NCBI GenBank assembly: GCA_963921935.1
Contig: OY998180.1
Coordinates: 84,069,139 to 84,133,138, forward strand
Direction: 5' to 3'
Length of the DNA: 64,000 nucleotides
Source: Galeruca laticollis
Taxonomy: Eukaryota; Arthropoda; Insecta; Coleoptera; Chrysomelidae
Shown: piece by piece, positions 23,101-38,100 of the stretch
How the letters are laid out: each line of letters opens with the position of its first letter
How positions within the stretch are numbered: position 1 is the first letter of the stretch
The notes under the pieces: model-generated
The model's database searches: none
What the model was told of the DNA's origin: nothing
Seen by the model: only the letters and a program-made list of their open reading frames with translations
Translations under genes and position numbers: made by a program

Positions 23101-26100
23101 TTCACTACAAACATTCCTAAGCTATCTTCTAGGTAAAGAGGTTCAATAAAGGAGACTGATTGATATCTATTTGGTCGTTAAGGAGATTACCTGAATATTT
23201 ATTTTTGTTAATCTCTAGGGCTTCTAATAAATTTAAATTAAATTAAAATTTATTAATTAAAATTTATTAATAAAATATATTATGGTGTACCACGAAATCA
23301 TGGACAAATTAAGAATAAACGAGATTAAAATGTGTGGCCTATACAAAACAAGGAAGAAAGGAGAGGGAAAGTGATAGGAAAAAAATATAAATAGAAGATA
23401 CAGAGAGAAAACTATGTCATTGATAGAATACTACAAGGTACACAACATGAGAAAGAGATTTTTATTAAAAACAGTAATAGATATAATCAAAACTGATAAA
23501 ATTATATTTATGGTGTAGACTAATAAAATCACAATTGAGGAATGAAAGACATATTTGGAATAAATACTCAACGCACATGAAGAACAGTTTGATTCAGTTA
23601 TAACAGTGGCTATTTTAGAAGTTATACCAAAAGTTTAATAAAATAGAGCTCTGGACCTAATGAAGTAATCAACAAATTAGATTTACTATTTACAAATTGC
23701 TTAAATATACAAGAAAAATCCTAACCCTCTTTAAAAATGTCATCAAGCAACAAAAAAATACCAACTGATTGGAAAAATAATACACATATTTAAAAATTCA
23801 TTTAACAATGTAACCACAAATCCTTTTTCACATAATAATTGGTATACATTTTATTGTGTACAGGATTAAAAACAATTGTTATTGTTCAAACGTACTTAAA
23901 CAAAAATTTAATATATATTATTTACAATTAACACACCATGGATATAACGTCAAAAATATGTCATAGCAATCCTGGAAAATGTATTAATTATTCTACTTCT
24001 ATATACATTTCTAACTTGAGTGACTAATATCAATTAATCCCATTTTTAGCATGCCTATTTCAAAAAACGAAAACTAAGAAAACAGCGTATGTATTACGTG
24101 ATTACTTTTGCATGTTTCAATGATTCGATGCACATTATTATTGCATGTTATCACCATTTAAACTGATAAACTTGAATTGCATTCATACTATAAAAGTTTG
24201 ACAATTATTAGTTACAATCACAAATTGTAATGATTTAATTTTTAGATATTTACGCTACCAAATTAGAGTTTTATAACACCAATTTGAATTTTAAAACTAT
24301 TAAATTGAGAAGGTTAGAAATTATTGTTCATCAAAAATAGTTAACAGCAAAAATCATTGATAAAATTAGGGAAGAATAAGATTAAAAAATTCTAAAAATG
24401 TTTTGTGCAGTTTGCACATGATAAGTATAATTACATTATTATTCTGGAATCTCTAGTCATTAATTTAGGTGATTTGAATTATCAAATAATTTAAATGTTT
24501 TTTTTTAATTCTTTTAAATTGATATGATAAAAACGCAAAAAGAAATAAAAAGAATTTATTTTCAGTTTTAAAACTTGTTCTACTTTTTTATCGTTACTAT
24601 TAATTATTAGTAATCTTGGAACCATCATATTCAATATGGAGTCTTTGTGTTAAAATCAGTTCCTGGCAATATAAATTGAGAGAATTGATCCTAGTTCGCA
24701 TGCATTCAAAATTTTTGTTAACATAATTAAAATTCATCTTTCTTTGTTTCCTTTGAAAACACTCTTTTTTTGTTTTATAAATTTAACTTGGTGTTGTATT
24801 ATCCTGATTTTATAAAAAGTTGTTCTACATAAATAGAATTGATATCGAGCATTGCTTCTGGCCCAAGGCTGCTCTTATAAGCTTAAAGCTTTTGGATCAT
24901 TATACAATTATAGTAAATAAATATGCACTTTAATTACATTCTCAAGAAAATCTTGAAATGAAAAAAAGATGATATTAATGAGTACTGTTTTGAGAGCAAT
25001 GTAAAATATTTGTTAGTAGTATTGTACATCATTTGATAATTTTGAAAGAATAGAAAAATAAATTTATAAATATAATTCATTCATCTAAAAATAACGAGAT
25101 TTTACTAGTCATCAGTAGTAAAATTTACAACAAAAATATTGATACATTATTCCTTAACACGGTGTAGAGAACTATGGTGGCTTGATTGCTATTGCCTTTC
25201 TAATGTAAAGGATAATGGAACTGTCTTAGATCTATCTTCCTGCTTTTAATTTCGAAATCTAGGCGAGCAGCTCTTCATGTGTCGGTATATAATTAATATG
25301 ATCGTCAATACAGATTTGTGAAAATGTATATAATAAAATATTTTCAAAGAAACGGACTAGTATTGTGTGGTTAACATTAGTATGGACTAATATAATACAT
25401 TGTCAAATAAAACTTTTCTATTTGCCTATTTTTATAAAGCTATCATCACGTCACTTTTTAAAGACACTGGTTAAACACGGAATATTGTATTAAACTACAA
25501 GAAAACTAATGTGCTACGTGAAATGTCTAATAGAATTGTTTTAACACATTGTTCCCCCTCTCACCTTTAGTCTCTCCCCCTACTGTTCGTCGGCTCAGAA
25601 TTATACATGCGCCATTTTTATCGAAAATGGAACCAGAAAGTTATACTGGTCAATATCCATAAAACATGTTTGGAGTATTGTTTTCAATAAAAAAAATTTT
25701 AGTAACATTTTCTATATCCGAAAAAATATAAGATTTAGAAGTATTATAGTGTCCTATCTGCATTGCTTCTGTGATTTTGTTCAGTATCACTTAAATACAT
25801 TTACATAGGTAAAAATTAACATAGTGTTCTATATCCCTATTTTAAGAATGTATTATATTGTTTTATCTATGCCTTCCACTGTAAATGTCATATATTGTAC
25901 TGTCAAAAGCACCAGTAAGCAACGAATAACATATGCATATTGTATTGGTAATGAAAATCGCACGGCGTGCGTTTTTTATACAAGTCAATATAAAAGTATT
26001 AAACCATTAATTTCTGAATGATTATTGTCTTAGGATATTTCTTAAGACATTACAATAATCAAAAATACTTGATTCCGAATTAAGCTTTCAACGAGTAAAC

Positions 26101-29100
26101 ACATATATAGTTCTCATTTCTGCATTTTTTTGGTAAATACCATTAAATACGCGTTAGTTTTATGTGTATTGTTTTTACAAGTGGTAAGTCGCTTTATATC
26201 TACCGTATAGTAACGACTAAATAATAGGCCAGTCTATCTGGCCAATTTCACTTAATATTTTGGTATCCAAAATATTAAAACCAAAAAATGTCAACCACAA
26301 TAAACCAACCACAACCAGCTCGACTTAGCTTCGCAGCAGTCACTAAAAATTCAGTAAAGACACCGCATGAACGCTCTTCCAGACGTCGTTCTTTTTAACT
26401 ACATTAAGGCAATCGGCGAAATTGTAACACTGAAAGGGATTACCTTTGCATCACGCATTTCCAATCACCGTATATGTATATAATAATAATAATGCCTTTA
26501 TTAACTTTTAGAAAAGGAAACACAAATAATAACAAAAGAGATATACAATTAATCTATCTTCCGTATCCGTTATAGATAATCTTATAAAAATCATCCTTTT
26601 GTTACCATCAAACAACAAATCATACCAATTCGTAACTTATCACACCGGCAAAAAGATCACTACCTCCAATGTTTGTCCCTCTATCCCTAACTCAGTCATC
26701 GAACAGGCACTTGAAAAATGAACTTGGGCTGCAGCTCGCCTCTCCAATTTCCTTCATTCGATGTGGCTCCCCAGAAGATGAATATGCACACATTTTCAGT
26801 TTCCGACGATCTATTTATGTTATACCTGAAAATGAACCTTTTGAAATACAAACTTCAATTGTAATCCTACATGAAAATAATAACTACAGAATCTTCATTA
26901 CTTCGGACAAACTTGAATGCTTCCTCTGTAAGCAGTCTGAATACACCGCAGATTCCTGCCCAAATCTGCAAGATATATCCTGCAACCCCCCTTCACCTTA
27001 TACCTTCAGACACGAAAGTCAAGACATATCTTCTGGCATATCACCTCCTCAACATTCCTCATCCGAAGAGCATCCTGCCGATAACACCTCTTCCATTTCA
27101 AAAAAACTACAGAACATTCCCAAATTACAGAGGGTTTAACACCCAACTTTGGCATTAAGATGACACACTCCACTGACACCAGCCTTGAATCACCTCCTAT
27201 ACAAATTACTAGTATTCCTCCAATTCTCGACCTTGAAAATACTCCATCCCCCTCAACTGCTGCTTTTGTAACACCAATTTCAGCCCGCAAGAAAAAATCC
27301 AAACCTGAAAACAAAGACGTTTGTAAGATAAGTCTCTCTAATCAAGCCAAAATAGAAAAATTAATTGCTACCGATCCTAAAAAATTCTCACTATCGTCCA
27401 TACAGTTAATAGCTTTCCTGGAAAATTCTTTTAGCGGTAGTGATCCTTTAAAAGAAGCCTATAGCTTTACCACTAATATTAAATCCCTCATTGAAGACCT
27501 TCTACAAATATACCAAATTTTATCTGATAAATCTCTTAAAAATCGAATTACTAGATTGCAAAAAAATTAAAACTCGCAATAAACCCCAATGATGCTGTCG
27601 ATCGTGCAAGCCTATCGTCCATCAATTCAAACGACTCCAATCACGAAGATCCCGATCTGTTTTAATATATCTTTTATCCAACACATTTTCAACACTTTTT
27701 TTTAATATTCTTAATTTTATAATTCAGTATTTTACAATGGAACTGCGACGGATATTATCCGCGCCCAGAACAAATTCAGCATCTAACCTCAATTTACGCC
27801 CAGATTTCCTCTGTCTTCAGGAGACCAATTTTAACACATCTAATATCCCACAAAGTAAATCTTTTGAAGGGTATCAATCTATTAGAAATAACTGCAAAAG
27901 AGCCAGCGGAGATTCATCAATATTCGCCTCAAACGAAATGTATTCAGCACTACTTCCTCTCACAACAAACCTGGAAACAGTCACCATAACAACATACTGC
28001 TAACAACAACCACATGCTCCATATATATTCCTCCAGATCATCCTCTAAAAGAAGATGAGCTTCTTGAACTAATATATCAACTCCCCCAGCCGTTTATCCT
28101 CACAGGAGACTTTAACACTCACAACAGCATGTGGGGTTCACAAAAGACATTTGGACGCGGAAAGGTAGTCGAAAATATATTGAACTGTACAAATTCTTGC
28201 CTACTCAATACAGGGTGTAACACACCCTTTAATATTTCCTCCGGCACCTTTTCTGCCATAGACCTAATAAGTAATCCCAAATCAGCCCCTTTTATGTATC
28301 AGACCATCACAATGAAGCAGTTTCCGAAAAAAGTTATTGGTGCCTCAAAAAAGCTAACTGGTCTGAGTATTCCACGACAGTTGACACTCTTTTACTCACA
28401 CATGATGCTTACACTTTCAACAATGTTAATGACTTGATAAAATCAATAACAGGTTCAGTTCTCTCGGCTGTGAAGACACACATTGGAAAAATATCTTTTT
28501 TGCCCAATCATAGAGCAGTTCCTTGGTTGAACTCATCTTGTGATGACGCAATACGCCAATCCAAAAGAGCTCTGAACCAATATTTGAAAAACAAAAGTAC
28601 CGACAATCGTATTAGCTACAAAAGACTCAAGTCTAAAGCTAAATATGTAGTAAAACAGAGTAAGAAATCATCTTGGAAGAATTATATATCAACCATAAAC
28701 GAAAATTCCAACCCCAGTCAACTATGGAAGAAAATTCGACAAATTCAAGGTCACAAAACTAATAACAAAATTACCCGTCTCATTTCAAACGGCTCGGATT
28801 TTGGATCACATGAACATATTTCCAATATTCTTGCAAGTCATTTCGAAGCGAAGTCCAGGAATCACACAAATGTCACTACTTCACCTTCTCAAGAAACTCC
28901 TTCTAGTAACATACTACTATCCGAAGATGTCAAGCACATTAATTCTCCTTTCACCATAAGCGAACTAACAACTGCCTTAGCCAAATGCAAAACTCTGCTG
29001 CTGGTCCTGTTGATATTTCCTATAGTTTTCTCAAATACTTATCCACATATAGCCTTACTAAGCTTCTGAATGTATACAATTTCATATGGATGTCACAAAA

Positions 29101-32100
29101 ATTCCCTTCTCAATGGCGCAAGTCGATAGTTATTTCGGTACTTAAACTGAATCAGTCACCTATCTTTCCGCAATCCTACAGACCGACTTCACTTACATGC
29201 ACTATGTGCAAATTAATGGAAAATATGATCAATAGGCGCCTTTTATGGTTTTTTGAAAAACATGGTATCATCCCAAAGGAACAATCTGACTTCCAACGTC
29301 AGCGCTCAACCAGAGATAATCTTGTACTACTACAAGCCCACATTTCCAGCGCAATTAATAACAGGCAAGATGTAATAGCCACTATCTTCGACATTGATGG
29401 AGCATTTGATAACATCTCTAGAAAGGCAATTCTCGAAAAACTCACACAATACAATCTCACTGGTAATATATACGCATTCATAAAAAGTTTTTTAACATCT
29501 AGAACATTTAGGTTTTCTGTTAATAACTCCATTTCCTCTTCATATACCCATCATGATGGAGTTCCCCAAGGCTCAGTTTTAAGTACATCCTTGTTCATCC
29601 TCACCATTAACAAGTTATGCGACAATCTTCCTTCCCCTGTTAAATGCTCTCTATACGCGGATGACCTAATAATGTACTGCCATGGCAAATCCAATGCCTC
29701 TACTTCCAAAATACTTCATCTAGCAGTAAATGCCCTACAAACCAAAATTGCCACTCTAGGACTTACCCTCTCACATACCAAATCGAAAGTTATTAAATTA
29801 AGTAGGAGAGCACAAACTTATACTCCTACTATCATAGTCAACAACTTTCAATTACCTGTTGTAGATGAGTGTAAAATCCTGGGAATGTTATTCGACTCTA
29901 AATTATCCCGGAGACAATATATACAGGAAATTAAAGGAATATGTCTTAAGCGACTAAATATTATTAAAATACTCGCACATTATAATTGTGGCGTAGATGA
30001 ATCTACCTTGCTAAAAGTATATAGAATTCTCATTTGTTCCAAAATTGATTATGGAAGTTTCATTTACATGTCTGCAACAAAAACTATTTTATGTTCCCAC
30101 AGTACATAATACCGCCATCCGCTTATGCCTGGGAGCGTTTCAGTCTAGCCCAGCTGAAAGTCTCACTGTGAAGCAAATGAACCCCCTCTGGCTCAGACGA
30201 CAAAACCTCCTTCTCAACTATATTGCTGCGATTTCCTCCAATCCAGTATATCCTATATTAACATCATACCAACTTCATGACAACCCTCCATATACCTTTA
30301 TTATACGTTCTATTCTTCAACTTATACAACCTCTAATTCAAGACGTAAACCTTTCACATACTCGAACCCGCCCACTCTCCAACACTCCTCCATGGACCAA
30401 ATTTCTCCCACAATATGATCTCTCCCTCTGCAACAATATGATCTCTCCCTCTGCAAATTTAACAAAAAAGAAACCAATAGAGATGTTATTCAATCAGCTT
30501 TCCTCGAGTTGCTGAATAATAAAGAATATAACATGGTCATATATACAGACGCATCCAAGACAGAAGTAGGAGTTGGGTGTTCCATAACCACGGTACATGG
30601 ATCGATCGGAACCTACCAAATATCCTCTATTTGTAGCGTCCACACGGGTGAGCTATAGGCTATCTTACAAGCCTTCAAACATGTCCAACAACTTGCAAAT
30701 ACACATATAGCCATATGCACAGACTCATTATCCTCCATCCATTCCATTAAGAATACATTTACTAACCACCCCCGTGTCCAAGATATATACGACATATATC
30801 AACAACTAAAAAGACAAAATACAACAGTCACAATAACATGGGTCCCTTCCCATGTTGGGATTATTGGGAACGAAAAAGCCGATTGCCTTGCCAAAGAAGC
30901 TGCCTCAACTGCTACTGCCACGGTGAATCTTCAGCTTTGTAATGACTTGAAAGCTAGCCTGAAAAAAATCAATTGTTACAACTGGCAAATTCACTGGAGT
31001 CAAATTATGTGTTAACTGCGTGAAATTCAACCAATATTGAATCAGTTTACCTGTCCCGATTGGAAAAATATGACTGTCATACGAAGATTACATATAGGTC
31101 ATACTAGACTTACGCATGGTTACCTAATGAATGTCCATACTTCGCCACAAGACGCCTACATACAAACTACAAGGAGATCCTAAATAGTGATAATCAAGTT
31201 CGCAAAGTGATCAAGTTCGTAGAAGAAGAACAACTTATTAACAGAATTTAATCAAAAAAATTCCATTTAAATAACATATGTCATGTATCATGTAATCCCA
31301 TATTTATGTTAGTTTAAGCTATTAGTTTTGATTTACATTATGTAATGTAACTTTGTCTGTATTGTACCTCGTGCTAATGGCCATAGCTGTCTTAGGCACG
31401 TTAATTTAAATAAAAAAAAACATTAATTTATCTACATTTTTATTTAAAAGATTAATAATTATAATGCTAATTTAGTCAATTTAGGCAACACCCGTTACGT
31501 TATATAATTGGAGTCTGCTAAGAAGTTTGACACGAATGTCCGTCAGTTGATATTAAACAATAATACAACTATTCTAATGTTATAAATAATAAATGATGAA
31601 ATAAAACAATTTAATTTGTTTAAAACTTCAATTTATTTGAACTAACGTTCAATTTAAACTGGTTGACGCGTTTCACTAACAGTAGCTTTCTCAAAACGAA
31701 TGAAGGTATAATTTAAAAATGTTTAATATATACAGTGCATAAATGCAGAATTCTATTATACTAATGTTAACAAAACATTCCTCTTCCATCTAGAAGATAG
31801 CTTAGGAATGTTTGTAGTGAATGAATTTCCAGGTAATTTCTTTCAATACCTTTTGTTAATATTAGTATAATAGAATTCTGTATTTATGCACTGTATATAT
31901 TAAAACATTTTGAAATTTTACCTTCATTCGTTTTGAGAAAGCTACTGTATTAGTGAAACGCGTCAACCAGTTAAAATTGAACATTAGTTCAAATAAATGA
32001 AGTTTTAAACAAATTAAATTGTTTTGTTTCATCGTTCAGTATGGATCTTCATCAAGTAAAAGCCTCATCTATTCAATTTATAAATAATATTTTTTTTTTC

Positions 32101-35100
32101 CTTCAAGACATCGACTTCTGAGGTCATTAGCCTTATACGCATGTCACAGTTTGGAGTATATTCCTGTTTCTTTTAAGAACTTCAAAACCTTTTTCAATTT
32201 ATTCCATTCGTCTTTCAGGCACGTTTGAATATCATTTGGTAGGGCAATACTTTATCTCACTACATCATATTGAGGGCAGTCTATGATAATATGTTTTACT
32301 GTCAATCTGGATCGACAGTAGTCGCATCTAGGTTGTCTGTCTCCCGCTAAAATGAATACGTTTGTGAGGCGGGTATGCCCGATTCGTAGTCTGGTTATCA
32401 CAGCCTGATCTCGTCTACATTGGTAAGGTATTAGCGTCCAAGGGGTGACCTTTGTTTTGAAGTCTCGAAATTTGGCACCTGTTCTATTCCACTCATTTTG
32501 CCATACCTCCAAGAACTTATGTTTCAAATGTAGTTTTATGTCGTCTGGTCTCACAGGTATATTTTCTATTATATCTGCTTGCGCAGCTACTCTAGCTGCT
32601 CGATCTGATTTCTCATTCCCTTCAATTCCGTGGTGACTTGGGATCCAAATGAACGTTGTGAGTTTACCGTTAGTTTGAAGCAGAGTCAGTATCACCAAAA
32701 TAATTTAGACCAGCGGATCTTTGCTGAATGGATTACTCAGGGCCTCAATCGAACTCTTGGAGTCAGTACAGATTATGTAATGCAATTCGTTTCCAAATTC
32801 AACAAATCGTAGGGCTTGCATAATGGCGTATAGCTGCGCAGTATACACGCTGGTTTCCCTGGGCAATGCCCATGAATGGGATATTCCCAGCGTAATGAAT
32901 GCCGAGCCACAGCCTCACAGAGTTTTTGGTCTATCTGTGAATATAACTGGTCTCCTGGGTATCTGCCAACAATTCTGTTGAATTCTGCTCAATTGTTCAA
33001 TTGACGTCTCCTTTTCTATGTATCCCAATATTCATAATTGCATGTAATGGGACGATCTTCTAAGGAGGTATTTCTGGTGGACTGAAATTGACAACATTTG
33101 GAAAGGAATATTGCATGTAGTCAAGATCCTCTTTCAGACGGATACCTGCTGGGCGTGTTATTGTCGGTCGTCGTTGAAACAAGTCGTGTTCCTTATCATG
33201 GTATGGTGGATAGTTTGGATGGTTCGGTTGAGCCCATATTCCCATACAGTAGTTGGCTAGCAGTTGTTTTTCTTTTGATACTTAGAGGCTGGATACTTGC
33301 TTCAGCACACAAGGATGCATAAGGGCTTGTTCGAAATGCTCATAAAGCTAGTCTTAGAGCGGTGCATTGTATTGACTCTAGAACTTGGAGCCTTGTTTTT
33401 CGGGCTGATTCATAAATCATACAGCCATATTCCATTTTGGAGGCTATAATTGCCTTTTACATATTTAGAAGGACGTCTTTATCACAACCTCAGTTGATGT
33501 TTGCTAACGCTCGTAGAGGATTCAGTGCCTTTTTACATTTCAGAGTAAGTTCGTTGATATGAGTACTCCAGTTTTTTATCAAATATGAGCCCCAAGAATT
33601 TTACGTTGTCTCTACACTCAAGATCGTCGTCATATAGTTTCAGTTTTGGATCTTGGTGAATTGATCTTAGCCGACAGAAGTGCACGCAATGCGTTTTTGT
33701 ACTGGAGAATTTAAATCCCAGATATTTTGCTCGGCTAGAAAGAGTGTTTATTGCAGCCTGCAGGGTTGTTTCTATTTCTGCCATCGTCTCGGCCGCGTAG
33801 AATATTGTGAGATCATCGACATATAAGCATCTTCCTATAACTTGGTCAAGATTATCAAGGAGTCCATTGACTGCTATCGCAAACAGCAGTACCCTCAGGG
33901 TGGATCCTTGGAGTACTCCATTTTCTAGTTGGTGTAAGTTTGATTGTGTTAACCCTTTGTGTACTCTGAATTTTCTATGGAGAAGAAAACTCTCTGTGAA
34001 TCTCGGCATATTGCCTTTTATTCCCCATTTGTTCTGTTGATCGAGTATGTTGAATCGCCAGGTTGTATCATAGGCCTTTTCTAAGTCGAAAAATATAGCC
34101 ACCATGGCTTCTGTTAGCAAAGCAGTTTTGAATTGCCCTTTCCAACATGAATAACTGATCAGTTGTGGATCTATGGTTTCTGAACCCTACTTGAGAAGTT
34201 GATAGTAGGTTGTTTTTTTTCCATATACCATCGTAGCCTTAGGCTTACCATCTTTTCCAACAATTTGCTGAGGCAACTCGTTAGTGATATGGGTCAATAA
34301 CTTGCTGGAGATGTTGGGTCTTTTCCCAGTTTGAGTAAAGGGATGATGATAGCTTCCTTCCACATTTCTGGATATGTTCCATTCGACCAGATTTCATTAT
34401 AACGTGCCTTGTTGATTCTGGAGCTTGTTTTATGAAGTCGTATGTGATTCTATCTCCGCCTGGTGTTGAGTTAGTCATTTCAGAGAGTACGTAATCAAAC
34501 TCCAAAGTAGTGAATGGTATGTTGTAATCTGAGGTAATTTCTTCATGAAAATTGATTTCTCTCTCTGAATATTCTCTATGTTGTTGAACCTCGTGGTCCA
34601 GAATAAGTGTACTACTGGCAGTTTCGAATTCCTGAGCAATTTTTTCTGCGATTTCTTCTTTATTTGTAACGTTTGTCCATTTACTATGAGAATTGGGGTG
34701 ACATCTGATACTTTTTTTCCTATAATGGCACGAATTTTCTTCCACACCTGTGACACCGGTGTCTCCGATGTTATAGTAGAGACATAATTTTCCCACGATT
34801 GTCTTTTACTATCGCGAATTTTTCGCCTAGCCTTAGCTCGTGCCTGTTTGGAGGCGATCATATTCTATTGTGTGGGTGATCTTTTGAATTTGTTGAATGC
34901 TTTATTTTTTTCTTTTATTAAAAAAGCTGTTTCTTCGTTCCACCATGGAACCATTTTTTTTTCCTTTAACGCCCTTTGTTTGAGGCACTGCTGTCAGGGC
35001 GGCTGATATGATCTTATCGGTGACAATTCTTGTGGCTTCATTGACACCTGTAGATGGCAATTCAAAATTTTCTAAGTTCTTGAATAGTGCCCAATTTGCA

Positions 35101-38100
35101 TGATAGAGTTTCCATCGTTTCGGAATAGCATGTGTTTCGGTTCGACCCACAAATTCAATAGATGTTGGAAAGTGATCTGTAGAAATGGTCGCCGAGGCAT
35201 TTCCACTGACATGCTGGAGCAACTGTAGGGGAGCAGAATGCTAAATCAAGAGCGGATAGGTTATTTGATCTTTGGTTCAGGTAAGTGCCTTCACCGGTAT
35301 TTAAAAGGATCAGGTCATTATCGTTGAGAAGGTTTTCAATTAGTCTTCCCCTTCTGTCCAATCTTTCAGAGCCCCACAGAGGATTGTGGGCATTGAAGTC
35401 GCCCACAATCAGGACTGGAGTTGGTAGCTAATCGATTACTTCTTGGATATCGCCAGTATCCCAGTCACCATCTGGTAGGTAGATGTTACAGATCGATAGC
35501 TTGATCGGAAAATCCACACGAACTGCAATGATTTGAAGCCTAGACTGAAGTAGAATTTGTCTGTTGGGGATGTTTTCTTTGATGAGTATTGCAACTCCCC
35601 CTCTGGCTCTGAGGTGTGGAACAGTATCTTCTCTGTACGTCGTATAACCTTTGATATCGAAAATGTCCCGTTGTTTCAGGTGAGTTTCTTGTATACATAT
35701 ACAAAATGGTGATTTTCTATTCACTATATCTCTTAGCTCAGGATAGTGGTTTCTGCAGCCGTTACAATTCCACGAGATGAGAATATTTGGACATTCACTT
35801 TTAGTACATAGAAATATAATGATATAAATAAATTATATATACATGTATATGTTCTTATCTAATATCACAGATTTTATCACAAATCAAAAAATAATGATAC
35901 TAGGTAAGTGTAGTCGGGGCAGACTTTTTGGATTTACCCTCTTTACGACCTCGCCTTGGTTTTGATTTTTGTGAGCTTTTCCAGTGAATGCTTACGTCAG
36001 AGTCTGATTCCTCCACCGCTGATATATCTTCGGCAGATTTATTTGGAGTACGTTTTCTTTTTCCAACCGTCAATGTATCACTCAAATCTGGTACTGAATT
36101 GGTAGTTACTTTTGCAGCGTTGGGCGCGATATAACTCTGAATGGGTGGAGGCATCAGGTTCCTCATTTGTTGGAATGTATCTCTAACTATCTCGGTACAG
36201 ATTCTAGTTATTTCTGGTACAAGTTGTCGAATAATTTCTTGTATGGGTTGTTGTGTTGCTCGGGCAGCTTGCGCATTCATTTGTTTGGGTAAGTTCTCTG
36301 TTACTCTTCTTCTTGCTTCTGCGTATGGAGTACGATCTTCCACTTTAATTTTTTGTATTGCAGCTTCTTGTTATATAGGGGACAGTTTCTCGATCTAGCA
36401 GAGTGTTGTCTGTTGCAGTTGATACAAACTAGAGGTTCTGTGCATGGAGAGCCTTGATGTGGGGGTTTGCCACATACGCACATTTCTTCTTTATCGCATC
36501 TTGTAGATGTATGGCCGAATTTCTGGCATTTAAAACACCTGAGTGGTGCAGGAATATAATTCCTAACGGGAAGAGAATGTATTCCTGCTATTATTCTCTT
36601 TGGAATAGTTTCTCTGTTGAATGTGATGATGTTTCCTCTATCTTATCTTCTTTCTTTACTGTAATTTCTGTTATCGAACAGCTCAATAGATCACGACATG
36701 TTACAACTCCTTTTGATTGATTGAGCGTTACGTGGGGGGAGACAGTTATGTCATACTCATGAAATTTTGTTAATTCGAGTAACTTTTTTGTTTGTGGTTG
36801 ATCCAGTTTCAACTAATAGATCATCCCAGATTTTCTTCACACTCTCTACTTTTCCTATTGCTCCATCTAGTACTTTTTCTATTAGGAAGGGGCTAACTTT
36901 AGATAAATCTCCTTCCACACGTTTGATTACCAAGAACCGTGGTACGACTTCCATATTTTCCTGGCTGGACAACTGTAGCCTTATTTGGCTGTTTTTACCA
37001 CTCCGACGGGCAGTAGTCGATGTTTTAGGTGGCATCTCACCAATTGTGTCCACATTTAGAGAGCTGGTTCCATCATAGAGTTCCCACGAGTACGGGACGA
37101 AAAATAAGTCTACCGCAATAGTGCGCCCTTATCGCGGCAAGGCCTATATACAACAGGGTGTGCCATTTCTCCGAGGTTCAATACGTTCACGGCTGGATAT
37201 CCCCAAGTCATTCATCTCTTCGCCACGTTTTCAAGCTTGAGATTGGAGATTTTTTCTCGAGGTTCACTCCTCTATTGAGCTGTCCTTAACTTCTCCGCTC
37301 ACTCTCGACCTTACAACATGGGTGGCCCTACCAGGAGTGTAATACTGCCGTCGGCATCGCTCTTCAGATCATTGCGGGTACAGAGCCCCCTCACCAACGT
37401 CAAGGCTCCACAGCTCCTTGAGGGGGAATAATAATTATTATAATGCATAAACATGTGTAATGTTTGCCTATGTAAATGTTTGAATAATTTGAATTTCATT
37501 TTCAATAAATTATAATGGACAATTATTGCTATTGAATAATCAAGGTGCAATTTTAAACGTATATTAGTGGTTGGTATTAATAAATAATAGAGTACAAATA
37601 AATCGATTTAGTCAACATATATACTGGGTAAAACACTTTTAAACTTGTCATTCAGTTCGAATCGGTATTTCAATGAGTTCGCATCGATAAGCTTACGACG
37701 AAAAATAACCAGTATAATTATAAATTAAAAAAAACTTTTTAAAGGTAATTAGTGAACTGATAAGACAGTAATAAATAAACTTTATCGTGTAAATAATGCG
37801 TGAAAAAGATCCCCCCGATATGGGGGGGGGGGAAAGATGGTATGGAAACAGGTGAAGAAACTATTGTAGGAACGGATATCCAGACTGGAGAAATTAACAA
37901 AGAACAACCAAAAAAATTATTTAACTTACAGAAATCTCACTTATACTCAAATCAGGTTTATGTTTTCATTAAAAAAACTGACGATGAAGGGAATTTAGGT
38001 AAAATACATCTGATGAAGGTAGGTCATATTTTACATAAAACATTAGCAATCCCGAATATTATCAGCATAGCGAGTGTTGGTAAAAATAGAATATGAGTGG

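Larger units (their letters stand above)
32089..37427 (-). mobile_element. I-clade LINE E, near full length, decayed
   Basis: A 5.3 kb - strand element. It has a GC-richer 5' UTR (37427-37054), gag ORF1, and ORF2 with EN, RT and RNase H. A 3' end reading GCTAATGACCTCAGAAGTCG is followed by GATGTCTTGAAGG and poly(A), seen as a T run at 32089-32099. A possible AATAAT duplication flanks it (32083-32088 and about 37427-37432). Stops and frameshifts are scattered through it. Confidence 0.82.
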
